The translations under genes and the position numbers were made by a program. From Duganella lactea (GTDB lineage: Bacteria > Pseudomonadota > Gammaproteobacteria > Burkholderiales > Burkholderiaceae_D), in assembly GCF_009857505.1 (NCBI RefSeq), contig NZ_WWCP01000013.1, forward strand, positions 62,001 through 126,000: DNA of 64,000 nucleotides, read 5' to 3'. Numbering within the stretch: position 1 is the stretch's first letter; each line of letters opens with the position of its first letter. This document shows positions 45,308 through 55,919 of this stretch, one piece after another. The notes under the pieces were generated by a model, which saw only the letters and a list, made by a program, of their open reading frames with translations, had not been told where the DNA came from and searched no databases.

Positions 45308-46573
45308 CTATAAACCCAAGTGCGAACGCAAGGTGCTGCCCGCGTAAGCCGTGCGGAACAAACCGCGCCGCTGCAACTCGGGAATCACCAGCGTCAGAAA
45401 ATCATCCAGTCCACCGGGCAGCGCCGGCGACATGAAATTAAAGCCGTCCGCCGCGCCCTGCTCAAACCATTGCTGCATCTGATCCGCCACCAGCTGCGCC
45501 GTGCCGACCACGGTAAAGTGACCACGTCCGCCGGCGATGCGCTCATACAACTGGCGTATCGTCAGGTTTTCGCCCTGCGCCAGGGCCGTCAACAACTGCT
45601 GGCGGCTACGCTGACCATCCTGCGTTTCCGGCAGTTCCGGCAGCGGACCATCCAGCGGATAACCCGACAAATCGAAGTTGCCGATCATACGCCCCAACAG
45701 CGCCAGGCCGGCCTTGGGCTCGATCAGCGCCTGCAATTGCGCGAACTTCTGGTCCGCCTCCGCCTGCGTGCGGCCGACCACCGCGAACAAGCCTGGCAAA
45801 ATCTTCAGCGACTCCGGACCGCGGCCCTGGTCCGCCAAGCGCCGCTTCAGATCGCGATAAAAATCCTGCGCCTTCGCCAGCGTCGGTTGCGCGGTGAACA
45901 CCACCTCCGCCGTCGCCGCCGCGAGGTCGCGGCCCGTCTCCGAGCTGCCGGCCTGCACCACCACTGGCCGCCCCTGCGGGCTGCGCACCACGTTCAACGG
46001 CCCCTTCACCGCGAAATAATCGCCGCGATGATTCAGCGTGTGCAGCTTGGCCGGATCGTAAGGCAGCTCGCCGCTTTTATCGTCCAGCAGCGCATCGGGG
46101 TCCCAACTATTCCACAGTCCTGTGACAACCTGATGAAATTCCCGCGCCCGCGCATAGCGGTCGGCGTGCGCCACATGCTGCTCGCGGCCGAAGTTGGCCG
46201 CTTCCGCCGCGTTGTCGGACGTGACCAGATTCCACCCCGCCCGCCCGTCCGACAGCAGATCCAGCGACGCAAACTGGCGCGCCACCGTGTACGGCTCGTT
46301 GTAGGTGGTGGTGGCGGTGCCGATCAGGCCTATCTTCTCGGTCGACGCGGCCAACGCCGACAGCAGCGTCAACGGCTCCAGCGATGGCGCGCCGGTGAGC
46401 GCCACGCTGTCGGCAAAGAATACCGCATCCAGGCAGGCGCGTTCCGCCGCCCGTACCTGCTCGCGGAAGACCTTGAAAGGATTCGACAGCAGGTCGGTGT
46501 CCGGGTGGCGCCACGCGGCAACGTGGTGGCCATGGCGCATCATGAATGCGCCGATACTCATTTGGCGCGACAT
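45308..46573 (-). CDS. LLM-class flavin-dependent monooxygenase (NtaA/SnaA/DszA type)
   Basis: 421 residues of the luciferase-like fold in the ~430-residue NtaA/SnaA/DszA group: start [63 protein letters not shown] (flavin region), and [13 protein letters not shown]. These FMNH2-dependent enzymes oxidise organosulfur compounds, chelators such as NTA, or similar small substrates. No flavin reductase is in the window. AAGGAGTTCTA precedes the ATG, and the start overlaps the receptor stop by one base, so receptor and enzyme are co-expressed. Confidence 0.9.
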   Translation of the reverse strand: MSRQMSIGAFMMRHGHHVAAWRHPDTDLLSNPFKVFREQVRAAERACLDAVFFADSVALTGAPSLEPLTLLSALAASTEKIGLIGTATTTYNEPYTVARQFASLDLLSDGRAGWNLVTSDNAAEAANFGREQHVAHADRYARAREFHQVVTGLWNSWDPDALLDDKSGELPYDPAKLHTLNHRGDYFAVKGPLNVVRSPQGRPVVVQAGSSETGRDLAAATAEVVFTAQPTLAKAQDFYRDLKRRLADQGRGPESLKILPGLFAVVGRTQAEADQKFAQLQALIEPKAGLALLGRMIGNFDLSGYPLDGPLPELPETQDGQRSRQQLLTALAQGENLTIRQLYERIAGGRGHFTVVGTAQLVADQMQQWFEQGAADGFNFMSPALPGGLDDFLTLVIPELQRRGLFRTAYAGSTLRSHLGL

Positions 46574-48807
46574 TAGAACTCCTTGCGTGCGGTGATGCCG
46601 AAGTAGCGCTGATCATCACGCGGCACGGCGCGGGTGACGTAGCCGGTCGAGGTGACCAGATTGGTCGCGTAGGATTTGTTGGCCAGATTTTTGCCGACCA
46701 GCGCCACGCGCCAGCCACCGACCGGCGACGACAACGCGATGCCCGCATTGATCACGCCATACGCGCCCTGAATCGCGTCCGGCGACTGGAACAGGTCATA
46801 CTGGGTCTTCGCCTGCCAGCTGTAGTCGGCCGACAGATCGACGATCAAACCATTCTCCAGCGGCAGCGCGTAGTTGGCGCGGGTGAAGGACTTCCACTTC
46901 GGCGAGAACGGCAGCGGCTTGCCATTCAGGTTGCACGACGCGGCGGCTGCCGGCGGGCAGTTGAAGTTGTCGATCGTGGCGTCGGTGTAAGCCAGCGAAG
47001 CGGTCAGGGTCAGCGCGCGGGTTGGGCGCGCGTTGATGTCCAGCTCCACGCCCTTGGTCGATACATCACCGGCGTTGATCAGGCGCGTGACCACCGTGCC
47101 GGCCACCGTGTCGTAGAAGTTGGCCTGGTAGTTATCGTACTTGGTGCTGAACACGGCCAGGTTGGCGGTCAGCTTGCGGTCAAAGGCACTGGCCTTCAGG
47201 CCCATTTCAAACGAATCCGACGTCTCCGGTTTCAACGCCAGCGTATCGCGGCTCAACATGTTGAAGAACACGTTGTAGGCCGGGCCTTTGTAGCCGCGCG
47301 AGTAGGTGACATAGGTGTTCACGTCCCGCGAGATATCGTATTGCAGGCCGAGGCGGCCCGAGTAACCGTCTTCGCTGGTGGAGCCGGCGTTTTGCACCGC
47401 CGGCTGAACGCCGGCGAAGGCCACGGTCTGCGTCGATGTGCGCTGGTGATCATAGGAAAGTTCGTCCTTGGTCCAGCGCGCGCCGGCGATGGCGCGCCAC
47501 ACCGGCGAAAAATTCAGTGTGCTCTCGCCGAACAGCGAGTAGCTGTCGCTCTTCACGCCGTAGTCCGCGCGCCCCGCGTTGATCGCCGTGCCGTTGTTGA
47601 CGATGCGCTGATAGCTCTCGCGGTCCTTGCCATGCAGGTAGAAGGCGCCAAGCACGTAATCGGCGAAGTCGCCTTTGGGTGAGGCGAGGCGCAGCTCTTG
47701 CGACGCCTGGCTGAATTCCACCGTGCCGATGTCGCGCGTGGCAGGGAATGCCGTCGTGATGCGCGATGCTTCCGCCGCGTTGCCAATCGCCGAGGTGCTG
47801 GTGTACTGCGTGTTGTCCCAATCACGCACGGCGCTGATGGAAGTCAGCGTGTAGCCATTGAAACGGTAATCGACTTGCGCCGACAGCCCTTTGTTCTTGT
47901 CGCGGATATCACTCGGCAGGTCGACATTGACCTGGCGGTTTTCCGGGCCGGCCACCACTGGTGCGATGCCTGCGCTGAACGCGGCAGCGGTAGATTGGTA
48001 GGCGGTAAAGCTGGGCGAGGAATTCGACCGCAGGTAGTCGGCGATCAGCGCGATATCCAGATCCTTGTTGGGCGTGATGTCAACGCGGGCGCGCACGCCT
48101 TTGCGGTCGTAGCCATTCAGCTTGCCGCCGCCGGCGTGGAGGTTGTCGATATTGCCGTCATAGTCGGCATACAGGCCGGTGATGGAAGCCGCCGCCACGC
48201 CCGGATTGATCGCGCCGGATACGCCTGCGCGCACGCGCTTCTCATTGCCCTCGTACCAGGACGCATCGACAAAGCCGGTGGTCTCCTGCGACGATTTACG
48301 GCCGATCACATTCAGCACGCCAGACGAGGCGTTCTTGCCGAACAGCGTACCTTGCGGGCCGCGCAGAATTTCAATGTGTTCGATATCGAGCAGGTCCAGC
48401 GTGGCCTGGCCGGGACGCGCATACACCACGCTATCCACCACGGTCGATACCGTCGGCTCGACGCCCGGCGAGGTGGAGATGGTACCGATACCGCGAACGA
48501 AGATGGTCGTGTCCTTGTTGCCGCCCTGCTGACGGAAGGTCACGCTGGGCACTTCCTGCACGATGGTGTCGATGCTGGTGCGGTTGGCGTTGTTCAGCGC
48601 ATCGCCATCCAGCACGGAGACAGCGATCGGCACCGATTGCAGCGAGGCGTCGCGGCGCGTGGCGTTGACCGTCACGCTGGGCACGGCCGCGCTTTCGTCA
48701 CGGTTGGTGATCGGTGCCGGGTCCGCCTCCGCGGCGCTGGCAAAGGCGCTTGCCACCAGCAAGGCGCCGGTGGTCAGCGCGCCAAAAATGTTCTTGTTGC
48801 TCTTCAT
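46573..48807 (-). CDS. TonB-dependent outer-membrane receptor
   Basis: 744 residues with a signal peptide (cut near SAAEA). A TonB-box-like SVTVNATRRD is followed by the plug domain (~50-165, with VPIAVSVLDG, IFVRGIGT, LLDIEHIEILRGPQGTLFGKNASSGVLNV). A 22-strand barrel ends in a C-terminal aromatic strand (YFGITARKEF). It imports a substrate too large or scarce for porins. It starts the operon with the LLM monooxygenase and is divergent from the LacI-type regulator, so its substrate is likely an organosulfur-like compound rather than a siderophore, but this is inference. Confidence 0.93.
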   Translation of the reverse strand: MKSNKNIFGALTTGALLVASAFASAAEADPAPITNRDESAAVPSVTVNATRRDASLQSVPIAVSVLDGDALNNANRTSIDTIVQEVPSVTFRQQGGNKDTTIFVRGIGTISTSPGVEPTVSTVVDSVVYARPGQATLDLLDIEHIEILRGPQGTLFGKNASSGVLNVIGRKSSQETTGFVDASWYEGNEKRVRAGVSGAINPGVAAASITGLYADYDGNIDNLHAGGGKLNGYDRKGVRARVDITPNKDLDIALIADYLRSNSSPSFTAYQSTAAAFSAGIAPVVAGPENRQVNVDLPSDIRDKNKGLSAQVDYRFNGYTLTSISAVRDWDNTQYTSTSAIGNAAEASRITTAFPATRDIGTVEFSQASQELRLASPKGDFADYVLGAFYLHGKDRESYQRIVNNGTAINAGRADYGVKSDSYSLFGESTLNFSPVWRAIAGARWTKDELSYDHQRTSTQTVAFAGVQPAVQNAGSTSEDGYSGRLGLQYDISRDVNTYVTYSRGYKGPAYNVFFNMLSRDTLALKPETSDSFEMGLKASAFDRKLTANLAVFSTKYDNYQANFYDTVAGTVVTRLINAGDVSTKGVELDINARPTRALTLTASLAYTDATIDNFNCPPAAAASCNLNGKPLPFSPKWKSFTRANYALPLENGLIVDLSADYSWQAKTQYDLFQSPDAIQGAYGVINAGIALSSPVGGWRVALVGKNLANKSYATNLVTSTGYVTRAVPRDDQRYFGITARKEF

Positions 48808-48904
48808 ATTCTGATCCCTTGATTTGAAAGCGCCCTTTGCGCCATATGCGGAAAACCTGCTTTGATCGTCGAAGAACCAGCTTAGTGAGCGCCAGGTGCT
48901 TCGC

Positions 48905-48927
48905 TACAATTCAGTGGTACCGGTACC
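48905..48927. promoter_or_regulatory. Palindromic operator (GGTACCGGTACC) next to a -10-like TACAAT
   Basis: A perfect 12-bp palindrome at 48916-48927 with the central CG typical of LacI/GntR-family operators. TACAAT at 48905-48910 looks like a -10 element for the regulator gene. The site lies between the divergent receptor operon and the LacI-type gene and is the probable target of that regulator. Confidence 0.6.
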
Positions 48928-49008
48928 CTTTTTTTAGTTTCACGGCGGCCCGGATTGAAGTCAAAGAATTAAAAAAATCATCGATATGTCTTTTCAGAAT
49001 ATGCGTCC

Positions 49009-50061
49009 ATGAGCGAACCAACAGCACCACGCAAACGCCGGGGATCGGGCCGCGCCACCATTCACGATGTGGCGCGACTGGCGCAGGTCGGATCGATTAC
49101 CGTGTCGCGCTACTTCACCGAGCCGGGTCGCGTGGCGGCGGCGCGCAGCGCGCGCATCGCGGCGGCGGTGAAGGCGTTGGGCTATGTGCCGAATCTCGCC
49201 GCCAGCGGCCTGGCCTCAGCACACGGCCGTGTGGTCGGCATGGTGATACCGAATATCTCCGGGCCGATTTTCGCCAACACGATTCAGACCTTCAGCGATA
49301 CGCTGAACCGCCACGGCTACCAGCTGCTGCTGGCGTCGAGCTATTTCTCCGCCGCGAAAGAAGAAAATGCGGTACGCGCCTTCCTCGGCTGGAAGCCGGC
49401 CGCGCTGGCGGTGGTGGGCCGCTTTCACAACCGCGCCACCGAGAAGCTGCTGTCGACGGCAGGCATTCCGGTGGTGGAGACGTGGGATTATCAGCCGCGC
49501 CGCAAGCCGATCCAGGTCGGCTACTCCAATCATGCGGTCGGCGAGCAGGCGGCGCGCTACTTGTACGGCAAGGGTTATCGCCGCATCGCCTTCGTGCAGA
49601 ACAGCCTTGCCGGCGACTTGAGCGCGGTGGACCGCAGCGACGGCTACGAAGCGGTGATGCGCGGGCATGGCCTGCAACCGATCATCTATGTGCCGAAGGC
49701 GGAAGCGCCGTTCGACGCCGGCCGCGAGGCGGTGCAGGCATTGGTCGTGTCGCCGGCGAAGCGCGCCAAGCCGGTGGAGGCGATCATCTTCGCCAACGAC
49801 AATCTGGCGGCGGGCGGCCTGCTGGCGGGGCAGCGCGCGGGCCTGAAGATTCCCGCACAATGCGCGATGGTGGGCTTCGGCGATTACCCGTTCTCGCAAC
49901 TGCTGCTCCCCGGCCTGACGACGATCCGCCCGCCGGGCCGCGAGATCGGCGAGATCGCCGCGCTGCGCATACTTGAACAACTGGGCGTGTTGCCCTGCTC
50001 CGGCCAGGATACGCGTTTGAACCTGCTGGCCTGCGAATTGATAGAGCGCGAGAGCGCGTAA
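49009..50061 (+). CDS. LacI-family transcriptional regulator (GntR-like subgroup)
   Basis: 350 residues. The helix-turn-helix and hinge run from ~16 to 68 (ATIHDVARLAQVGSITVSRYF, then LGYVPNLAASGLAS). The periplasmic-binding-protein-like effector domain follows (VVGMVIPNISGPIFANTIQ, AIIFANDNLAAGG). Most similar in style to gluconate-type GntR regulators. It is divergent from the receptor-monooxygenase-hydrolase operon and directly upstream of a sulfonate-type binding protein, so it probably controls both sides through the palindrome at 48916. No strong ribosome-binding site is seen before the ATG. Confidence 0.9.
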   Translation: MSEPTAPRKRRGSGRATIHDVARLAQVGSITVSRYFTEPGRVAAARSARIAAAVKALGYVPNLAASGLASAHGRVVGMVIPNISGPIFANTIQTFSDTLNRHGYQLLLASSYFSAAKEENAVRAFLGWKPAALAVVGRFHNRATEKLLSTAGIPVVETWDYQPRRKPIQVGYSNHAVGEQAARYLYGKGYRRIAFVQNSLAGDLSAVDRSDGYEAVMRGHGLQPIIYVPKAEAPFDAGREAVQALVVSPAKRAKPVEAIIFANDNLAAGGLLAGQRAGLKIPAQCAMVGFGDYPFSQLLLPGLTTIRPPGREIGEIAALRILEQLGVLPCSGQDTRLNLLACELIERESA

Positions 50062-50069
50062 GGATGAAG

Positions 50070-50975
50070 ATGAAGAAATGGATTTGCTTGCTGTTGGCCA
50101 TGCCGCTGTTGGCGTCGGCCGCCGAGATACGTATAGGCTTCCAAAAAGGCTCCGGTTTACTCAGCATGATGAAGACGCAGGGACTGGCCTTGCCGGGCCA
50201 TCAGCTCACATGGATTGAGTTTCCCGCCGGGCCGCAGATGCTGGAGGCGCTGAACGCCGGCAGCATCGATTTCGGCAGCACGGGCGCGCCGCCGCCGGTG
50301 TTTGCGCAGGCCGGTGGCGTCGATCTGCTGTACGTGGGCGCGGAGCCTGCGCCGGTGAACAGTGAGGCGATCTTCGTGCCCAAGGAGTCGGCGCTACGCA
50401 CGGTGGCTGAATTGAAAGGCAAACGTGTCGCGTTCCAGAAGGGGTCCGGCTCGCACTTCCTGCTGGCTTCCGCTTTGCAGAAGGCGGGCCTGAAGATCAG
50501 CGATATCACACCGGTGTATCTTTCGCCGTCGGATGCGCGGGCGGCGTTTGTCAGCGGCGGCATCGATGCATGGGTGGTGTGGGACCCGTACTTTGCATCG
50601 GCACAGAAGACGTATCAGGTGCGCGTGCTGGCCGACTATACCGGGCTGCCGCTGGCGAACGGCTTCTATCTGGCGTCGGGCAAGTTTGTGAAGGAGTCGC
50701 CGCGGCTGGTATCGGCGTTGCTGGAGCAGGTGCGCCAGGCTGGCAAGTGGGCCGGCGCGCATCCGAAAGAAGTCAGCGCGCTGTTGACGCGGCAGACCGG
50801 CGTGCCGGCCGACATCGTCGCCACGTGGATGAGCCGCTCACGTTTCGGCGCCACGCCGGTGACGCCGGAGATCGTCGCCAACCAGCAGCGCGTGGCCGAC
50901 CTGTTCTACCAGCAAAAGCTGATTCCCAAACCGGTCAACATCGCCAGCCGCGTGTGGACCTGGCAACCGAAGTAA
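50070..50975 (+). CDS. SsuA-like aliphatic-sulfonate-type periplasmic binding protein
   Basis: 301 residues with a signal peptide (cut near LASA-AEIR). The NMT1/SsuA fold is shown by IRIGFQKGSGLL, FPAGPQMLEALNAGSIDFGSTGAPPPVFAQAGG, ELKGKRVAFQKGSGSHFLL and WVVWDPYFASAQ. Such proteins bind sulfonates or taurine-like compounds and normally work with SsuBC. Here neither permease nor ATPase follows; the next gene is convergent. ATG 50070 is chosen because AAGGA lies 5 bases before it, while the ATG at 50064 overlaps that site. It is 8 bases downstream of the LacI gene. Confidence 0.88.
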   Translation: MKKWICLLLAMPLLASAAEIRIGFQKGSGLLSMMKTQGLALPGHQLTWIEFPAGPQMLEALNAGSIDFGSTGAPPPVFAQAGGVDLLYVGAEPAPVNSEAIFVPKESALRTVAELKGKRVAFQKGSGSHFLLASALQKAGLKISDITPVYLSPSDARAAFVSGGIDAWVVWDPYFASAQKTYQVRVLADYTGLPLANGFYLASGKFVKESPRLVSALLEQVRQAGKWAGAHPKEVSALLTRQTGVPADIVATWMSRSRFGATPVTPEIVANQQRVADLFYQQKLIPKPVNIASRVWTWQPK

Positions 50976-51031
50976 GCTTGATCCAGCTAAAGCCCCGCCC
51001 GCCGATGCGCGATCAGGTCACGTCGTAAGGA

Positions 51032-51478
51032 TCAGGACTTGCAGCCGCAGCCACCGCTGCCGCAACCGCCGCCCTGCTGGGCGACTGGTGCGAACGACAG
51101 CGTGGCGCCGGTGTCGCGGCCGGTGTCGCCTTCAAAGCCGGCTTCGTGCAGGCGGTGCAGATAGCCGTCCCACAGCACGTCTTTCTCGCTGCCCAGCTTG
51201 TACAGATAGTCCCAGGTGAAGATGCCGGTGTTGTGGCCGTCGCTAAACGTCGGCTGCACCGCGTAGTTGCCGACCGGCTCGATGCCGGCGATGCCCACTT
51301 CGCGCTTGCCCACCTGCAGCACCTCCTGGCCGGGACCATGTCCCATCACCTCCGCCGATGGCGAATACACGCGCAGCAGCTCGAACGGAATCGAAAACGA
51401 TTTACCATCGTCAAATTCAATATCCAGCACGCGGGATTTGTTGTGGACCGTCAGGCCGGTGGGGACAGGTTTGCTCAT
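51032..51478 (-). CDS. DUF971 protein with Cys-rich C-terminus
   Basis: 148 residues. Residues ~8-105 are the DUF971 (GBBH-like) domain: LTVHNKSRVLDIEFDDG, PFELLRVYSPSAEVMGHG, VGNYAVQPTFSDGHNTGIFTWDYL. The last 14 residues (GGGCGSGGCGCKS) contain three Cys and are reminiscent of metal-binding tails. DUF971 appears in Fe-S-related proteins and in carnitine hydroxylases. The ATG overlaps the HIT stop (ATGA). In many betaproteobacteria it precedes ubiE; here it sits in a different place. Confidence 0.88.
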   Translation of the reverse strand: MSKPVPTGLTVHNKSRVLDIEFDDGKSFSIPFELLRVYSPSAEVMGHGPGQEVLQVGKREVGIAGIEPVGNYAVQPTFSDGHNTGIFTWDYLYKLGSEKDVLWDGYLHRLHEAGFEGDTGRDTGATLSFAPVAQQGGGCGSGGCGCKS

Positions 51479-51906
51479 GATGCTTTCACTTTCTCGACGA
51501 TGGCCGCGTGCAATGCCGGCAACAGCGCGCGACGCGCCGCCAGCACCACCGCCGACGATGCGCGCTGCGCCACAGCCCAGGTCGGGTTGGGGAAATGCGC
51601 ATCACCGCGGTAACGCGGGATAACATGCCAGTGCACGTGCGGCGTCATATTACCAAAACTGGCCAGATTGATTTTTTCCGGCGCCATCACCTCGCGCTGG
51701 GCCGACTCCACCGCCCACACCACGTCCATGATGCGCGCGCGGTCGGCGACCGGCAGATCGGTCATCTCTTTGACGTGGGCATGCCACACCACACGCGTGA
51801 AGCCCGGATACTCGGCCTCGTCCACGGCCACCACCGACCAGCGGTCATCGCCCCAGATCAACGCCGCCCCCGGGGCCGCGAGCAAATTGCACAGATCGCA
51901 GGCCAT
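51475..51906 (-). CDS. HIT-family protein (histidine-triad nucleotide hydrolase)
   Basis: 143 residues starting MACDLCN (possible zinc Cys pair). It contains FTRVVWHAHVKEMTDLP and the histidine triad HVHWHVIPRY with its three His, the family's nucleotide-phosphate site. HIT proteins hydrolyse AMP-lysine-like or dinucleotide substrates; the exact substrate is unknown. It starts 2 bases after the DUF3683 oxidase stop and overlaps DUF971, so the three genes form an operon. Confidence 0.92.
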   Translation of the reverse strand: MACDLCNLLAAPGAALIWGDDRWSVVAVDEAEYPGFTRVVWHAHVKEMTDLPVADRARIMDVVWAVESAQREVMAPEKINLASFGNMTPHVHWHVIPRYRGDAHFPNPTWAVAQRASSAVVLAARRALLPALHAAIVEKVKAS

Positions 51907-51908
51907 GA

Positions 51909-54900
51909 TTACACCAGCACGCGTTCGATGCCGCCATCGTTGGCGCGCTTCACATACTCCGGCATCCAGTTCTCGCCCAGCAGATGCTTGGCGATCTCCA
52001 CCACGATGTAATCGGCGGTGGTGCCGGCGTCCTCGCTGTAGCGCGACACACCGCCCAGGCAGGCCGGGCAGCTGGTCAGGATCTTGACCTCGCCGTCGAA
52101 GCCGTCGGCGCGCAATTTGTCGGCGCCCTTGATGACTTCCTCTTCCTTGCGGAAGCGCACCTGCGTCGAGATGTCCGGACGCGCCACCATCAGCGTACCC
52201 GAGTCGCCGCAGCAACGGTCGTTCTTCTCAATCTTGACGTTGTCGTGGGTCTGGATCAGCGAGTTGACGGTCTTGGTCGCCTCCTGCAGCTTCATCGGCG
52301 TGTGGCACGGCTCATGATACATATAGCGCGTGCCGGTCACGCCTTCAAGCTTGACCTGTTTCTCGTTAAGATACTCGTGGATGTCCATGATGCGGCAGCC
52401 TGGGAAGATCTTGTCGAACTCATAGGTCGCCAATTGGTCGTAGCAGGTGCCGCACGACACCAGCACGGTCTTGATGTCCAGATAGTTGAGCGTGTTGGCC
52501 ATGCGGTGGAACAGCACGCGGTTGTCCGTCATCATCTTGTCGGCCTTGTCGTACTGGCCCGAACCGCGTTGCGGATAACCGCAGCACAGATAGCCCGGCG
52601 GCAGCACCGTCTGTACGCCCACTTCCCACAGCATCGCCTGTGTGGCCAGACCCACTTGCGAGAACAGGCGCTCCGAACCGCAGCCGGGGAAGTAGAACAC
52701 CGCCTCCGTATCAGCCGTGGTGGTCTTCGGATTGCGGATGATCGGGATGACCTTGTCGTCCTCGATATCCAGCAGCGCGCGCGCGGTTTTCTTCGGCAGG
52801 TTGCCCGGCATCTTCTTGTTGATGAAGTGGATCACCTGTTCGCGCACCGGCGGCTTGCCGACGGTTGGCGGCGGCGCCTTGGTCTGCTTTTTGGCGAATT
52901 TCTTCAGCAGGTCGTTACCCAGCCGCTGCGCCTTGTAGCCCAAACCGATCATCGCCGCGCGGGTGGCGTTGATGGTGGCGGGATCAGTGGCGTTCAGGAA
53001 GAACATCGAGGCCGCCTTGCCCGGATTAAAAGTCTTCTTGTCCATCTTGCGCAGCAGATTGCGCATGTTCATCGACACGTCACCGAAGTCGATGTTGACC
53101 GGACAGGGCGTCACGCATTTGTGGCAGACGGTGCAGTGATCGGCGACGTCCTCGAATTCTTCCCAGTGCTTGATCGAGATGCCGCGACGGGTCTGCTCTT
53201 CATACAGGAAGGCTTCGATCAGCGACGAGGTCGCCAGTATCTTGTCACGCGGCGAGTACAGCAGGTTGGCGCGCGGCACGTGCGTCGAGCACACCGGCTT
53301 GCACTTGCCGCAACGCAGGCAGTCCTTGACGCTGTTGGCGATGGCGCCGATATCGCTTTGCTGCATGATCAGCGATTCGTGGCCCATCAGGCCGAACGAC
53401 GGCGTGTAGGCATTGCGCAGGTCGGCTTCCATACCGTCCAGGTTCAGCAGCTTGCCCTTGTTGAAGCGGCCCTCCGGGTCGACGCGCATTTTGTAATCGC
53501 GGAACGGCGCGATCTCGTCTTCCTGCAGGAATTCCAGCTTGGTGATGCCGATGCCATGCTCGCCCGAGATGACGCCATTCAGCGAACGCGCCAGCGTCAT
53601 GATGCGGGCGACGGCCTGGTGCGCCAGTTGCAGCATCTCGTAATGGTCGGAGTTGACCGGCAAGTTGGTGTGGACGTTGCCGTCGCCGGCGTGCATGTGC
53701 AGCGCGACGAACACGCGACCGCGCAGCACGCGCTTGTGGATGGCGGTGGCTTCGTCGAGGATCAGCTGGTAGGCGGCGCCGTTGAAGATCTGACGCAGTT
53801 GCGCGCGGATTTCCTGCTTCCACGTCACGCGGATGGTGCGGTCCTGGACCACGTCGAACAACGTGGCGTTCGGTTGCGTGGTCAGGCGCTCTTCAAAGAC
53901 CGGCAGCAGACGGTCGAGGCCATGCGCGGCCAGTGCGCCGGTGATGGCGGCCAGCGGCTGGTCCAGCTCGGCCAGCAGATAGGTCCAGCGCGCGTGCACT
54001 TGCGCCAGCAGCGCTTCGGCTTGCGGTTGGCGGTCGCCCAGCATTTCGGCGTCGCCGACGCTGTCCTCGGCGTCGTCGCTCTTGCCGATCGGCAGATTGC
54101 CGGCGGCGAAGAAGTCCTGCAGTTCCTCCACCAGTTGCAGCTTGTTCTTGATCGACAGCTCAACGTTGATGCGCTCGATGCCGTCGGTGTACTCGCCCAT
54201 GCGGTTCAGCGGGATCACCACGTCCTCGTTGATCTTGAAGGCGTTGGTGTGCCTGGCGATGGCGGCGGTGCGGGCGCGGTCGAGCCAGAATTTTTTGCGC
54301 GACTCCGGGCTGACGGCGACAAAGCCCTCGCCGACGCGGGTGTTGGCCAGCCGCACCACTTCCGACGCGGCCAGCGCCACGGCGTTTTCATCATCGCCGA
54401 CGATGTCGCCGAACAGCGCCATCTTCGGCAGCACGCCGCGTTTCGATTTGGTGGCGTAGCCGACCGCGCGCAGATAGCGCTCGTCCAGATGCTCCAGGCC
54501 GGCGAGGCGCAGCGTGGCGAATTGCTCGCCCTGGGCCGGCAGGCCGTCGAGGTAATCCTTGATCTCGACGATCGATGGAATCGCATCGCGCGCCTGGCCG
54601 AAGAACTCCAGGCAGACGGTGCGGGCGAACTTCGGCATCTTGTGCAGAATCCAGCGGGCCGACGTGATCAGGCCGTCGGTGCCCTCTTTCTGGATGCCCG
54701 GCAGGCCGGCCAGGAATTTATCGGTGACGTCCTTGCCCAGGCCCTCCTTGCGGAACACGCGGCCGGCGATTTCCAGCATCTCGGTCTTGAACGGCGCGCC
54801 CTTGGCCTCGCCCTTGGCGGTCGGATGGGTCCACTCCAGTTTGAAGCGGGCCAGCGGCGTATCGTGGATCTTCGACAGATTATGGTCGAGGCGGGTGACC

Positions 54901-55919
54901 TCCAGCCAGTCGCCCTGCGGATCGACCATGCGCCACGAAGCCAGATTGTCCAGCGCCGTGCCCCACAGCACGGCCTTCTTGCCGCCCGCGTTCATGGCGA
55001 TGTTGCCGCCGATGCAGGACGCGTGGGCCGAGGTCGGATCGACGGCGAACACGAAGCCGGCCTTCTCGGCGGCCTCGGACACTTTGTTGGTGATGACGCC
55101 GGCGCCGGTGTAGATGGTGGCGTATTCCTTATCGAGCCCCGGCAGCACCTTCATCTCGACCGCGCCCATGTTCAGCAGCTTCTCGGTGTTGATGACGGCC
55201 GACATCGGCGTCAGCGGAATGGCGCCGCCGGTGTAGCCGGTGCCGCCGCCGCGCGGGATGATGGTCAGGCCGAGTTCGATACAGCCCTTGACCAGGCCGG
55301 CCATTTCCTCTTCGCTGTCCGGGGTCAGCACCACGAACGGATACTCGACGCGCCAGTCGGTGGCGTCGGTCACGTGGCTGATGCGCTTCATGCCGTCGAA
55401 GCAGATGTTGTGCTTGTCGGTATAGCGACCCAGCACCTTGTAGGTGCGCTTGCGCAGATCGTAGACCTGCTTGAATTCCTCGCCGAAGTCGGCGACCGCC
55501 TTGCCGGCCGCGCGCAGCAGCCTGGCGACGTTGGCGCTGCGGGTGTGTGCGGCCGCATCCTTTTCCGCCTCGTCCACGCTGAGGCGGCGCTTGTCGACCT
55601 CGGCCAGACGGTGATGCAGCGCGTCGATCAGTTCCTGGCGGCGCTTCGGATTATCCAGCAAGTCATCCTGCAGATACGGATTGCGGCGCACGGCCCAGAT
55701 ATCGCCCAGCACCTCATACAGCATGCGCGCCGAGCGGCCGGTCTGGCGCGCGCCGCGCAGCGCATCCAGCAGCGACCACGACTCCTCACCCAGCAGACGA
55801 ATGACGATCTCGCGATCGGAAAACGACGTGTAGTTGTAAGGAATTTCCCGCAGGCGCGTGGCCTCCGGACCGTGGGGCGTTTCCGCCAGCAAAGCTTGAA
55901 TTTGTGCAGGGGCGTTCAT
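51909..55919 (-). CDS. Fused FAD-linked oxidase and Fe-S (GlcD/GlcF-like) oxidoreductase, DUF3683
   Basis: 1336 residues combining units that are separate proteins in glycolate or D-lactate oxidases. After a DUF3683-type N-terminus (~1-185) comes the FAD PCMH domain ([17 protein letters not shown] near 220), then the FAD-oxidase C domain (ending around 800, with [14 protein letters not shown]). Two 4Fe-4S motifs follow, [11 protein letters not shown] near 866 and [12 protein letters not shown] near 926, and finally CCG-type domains ([23 protein letters not shown]). It probably oxidises a 2-hydroxyacid and passes electrons to the quinone pool. ATG 55919 is the natural start; the frame to 55955 adds 12 unconserved residues. 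Confidence 0.92.
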   Translation of the reverse strand: MNAPAQIQALLAETPHGPEATRLREIPYNYTSFSDREIVIRLLGEESWSLLDALRGARQTGRSARMLYEVLGDIWAVRRNPYLQDDLLDNPKRRQELIDALHHRLAEVDKRRLSVDEAEKDAAAHTRSANVARLLRAAGKAVADFGEEFKQVYDLRKRTYKVLGRYTDKHNICFDGMKRISHVTDATDWRVEYPFVVLTPDSEEEMAGLVKGCIELGLTIIPRGGGTGYTGGAIPLTPMSAVINTEKLLNMGAVEMKVLPGLDKEYATIYTGAGVITNKVSEAAEKAGFVFAVDPTSAHASCIGGNIAMNAGGKKAVLWGTALDNLASWRMVDPQGDWLEVTRLDHNLSKIHDTPLARFKLEWTHPTAKGEAKGAPFKTEMLEIAGRVFRKEGLGKDVTDKFLAGLPGIQKEGTDGLITSARWILHKMPKFARTVCLEFFGQARDAIPSIVEIKDYLDGLPAQGEQFATLRLAGLEHLDERYLRAVGYATKSKRGVLPKMALFGDIVGDDENAVALAASEVVRLANTRVGEGFVAVSPESRKKFWLDRARTAAIARHTNAFKINEDVVIPLNRMGEYTDGIERINVELSIKNKLQLVEELQDFFAAGNLPIGKSDDAEDSVGDAEMLGDRQPQAEALLAQVHARWTYLLAELDQPLAAITGALAAHGLDRLLPVFEERLTTQPNATLFDVVQDRTIRVTWKQEIRAQLRQIFNGAAYQLILDEATAIHKRVLRGRVFVALHMHAGDGNVHTNLPVNSDHYEMLQLAHQAVARIMTLARSLNGVISGEHGIGITKLEFLQEDEIAPFRDYKMRVDPEGRFNKGKLLNLDGMEADLRNAYTPSFGLMGHESLIMQQSDIGAIANSVKDCLRCGKCKPVCSTHVPRANLLYSPRDKILATSSLIEAFLYEEQTRRGISIKHWEEFEDVADHCTVCHKCVTPCPVNIDFGDVSMNMRNLLRKMDKKTFNPGKAASMFFLNATDPATINATRAAMIGLGYKAQRLGNDLLKKFAKKQTKAPPPTVGKPPVREQVIHFINKKMPGNLPKKTARALLDIEDDKVIPIIRNPKTTTADTEAVFYFPGCGSERLFSQVGLATQAMLWEVGVQTVLPPGYLCCGYPQRGSGQYDKADKMMTDNRVLFHRMANTLNYLDIKTVLVSCGTCYDQLATYEFDKIFPGCRIMDIHEYLNEKQVKLEGVTGTRYMYHEPCHTPMKLQEATKTVNSLIQTHDNVKIEKNDRCCGDSGTLMVARPDISTQVRFRKEEEVIKGADKLRADGFDGEVKILTSCPACLGGVSRYSEDAGTTADYIVVEIAKHLLGENWMPEYVKRANDGGIERVLV

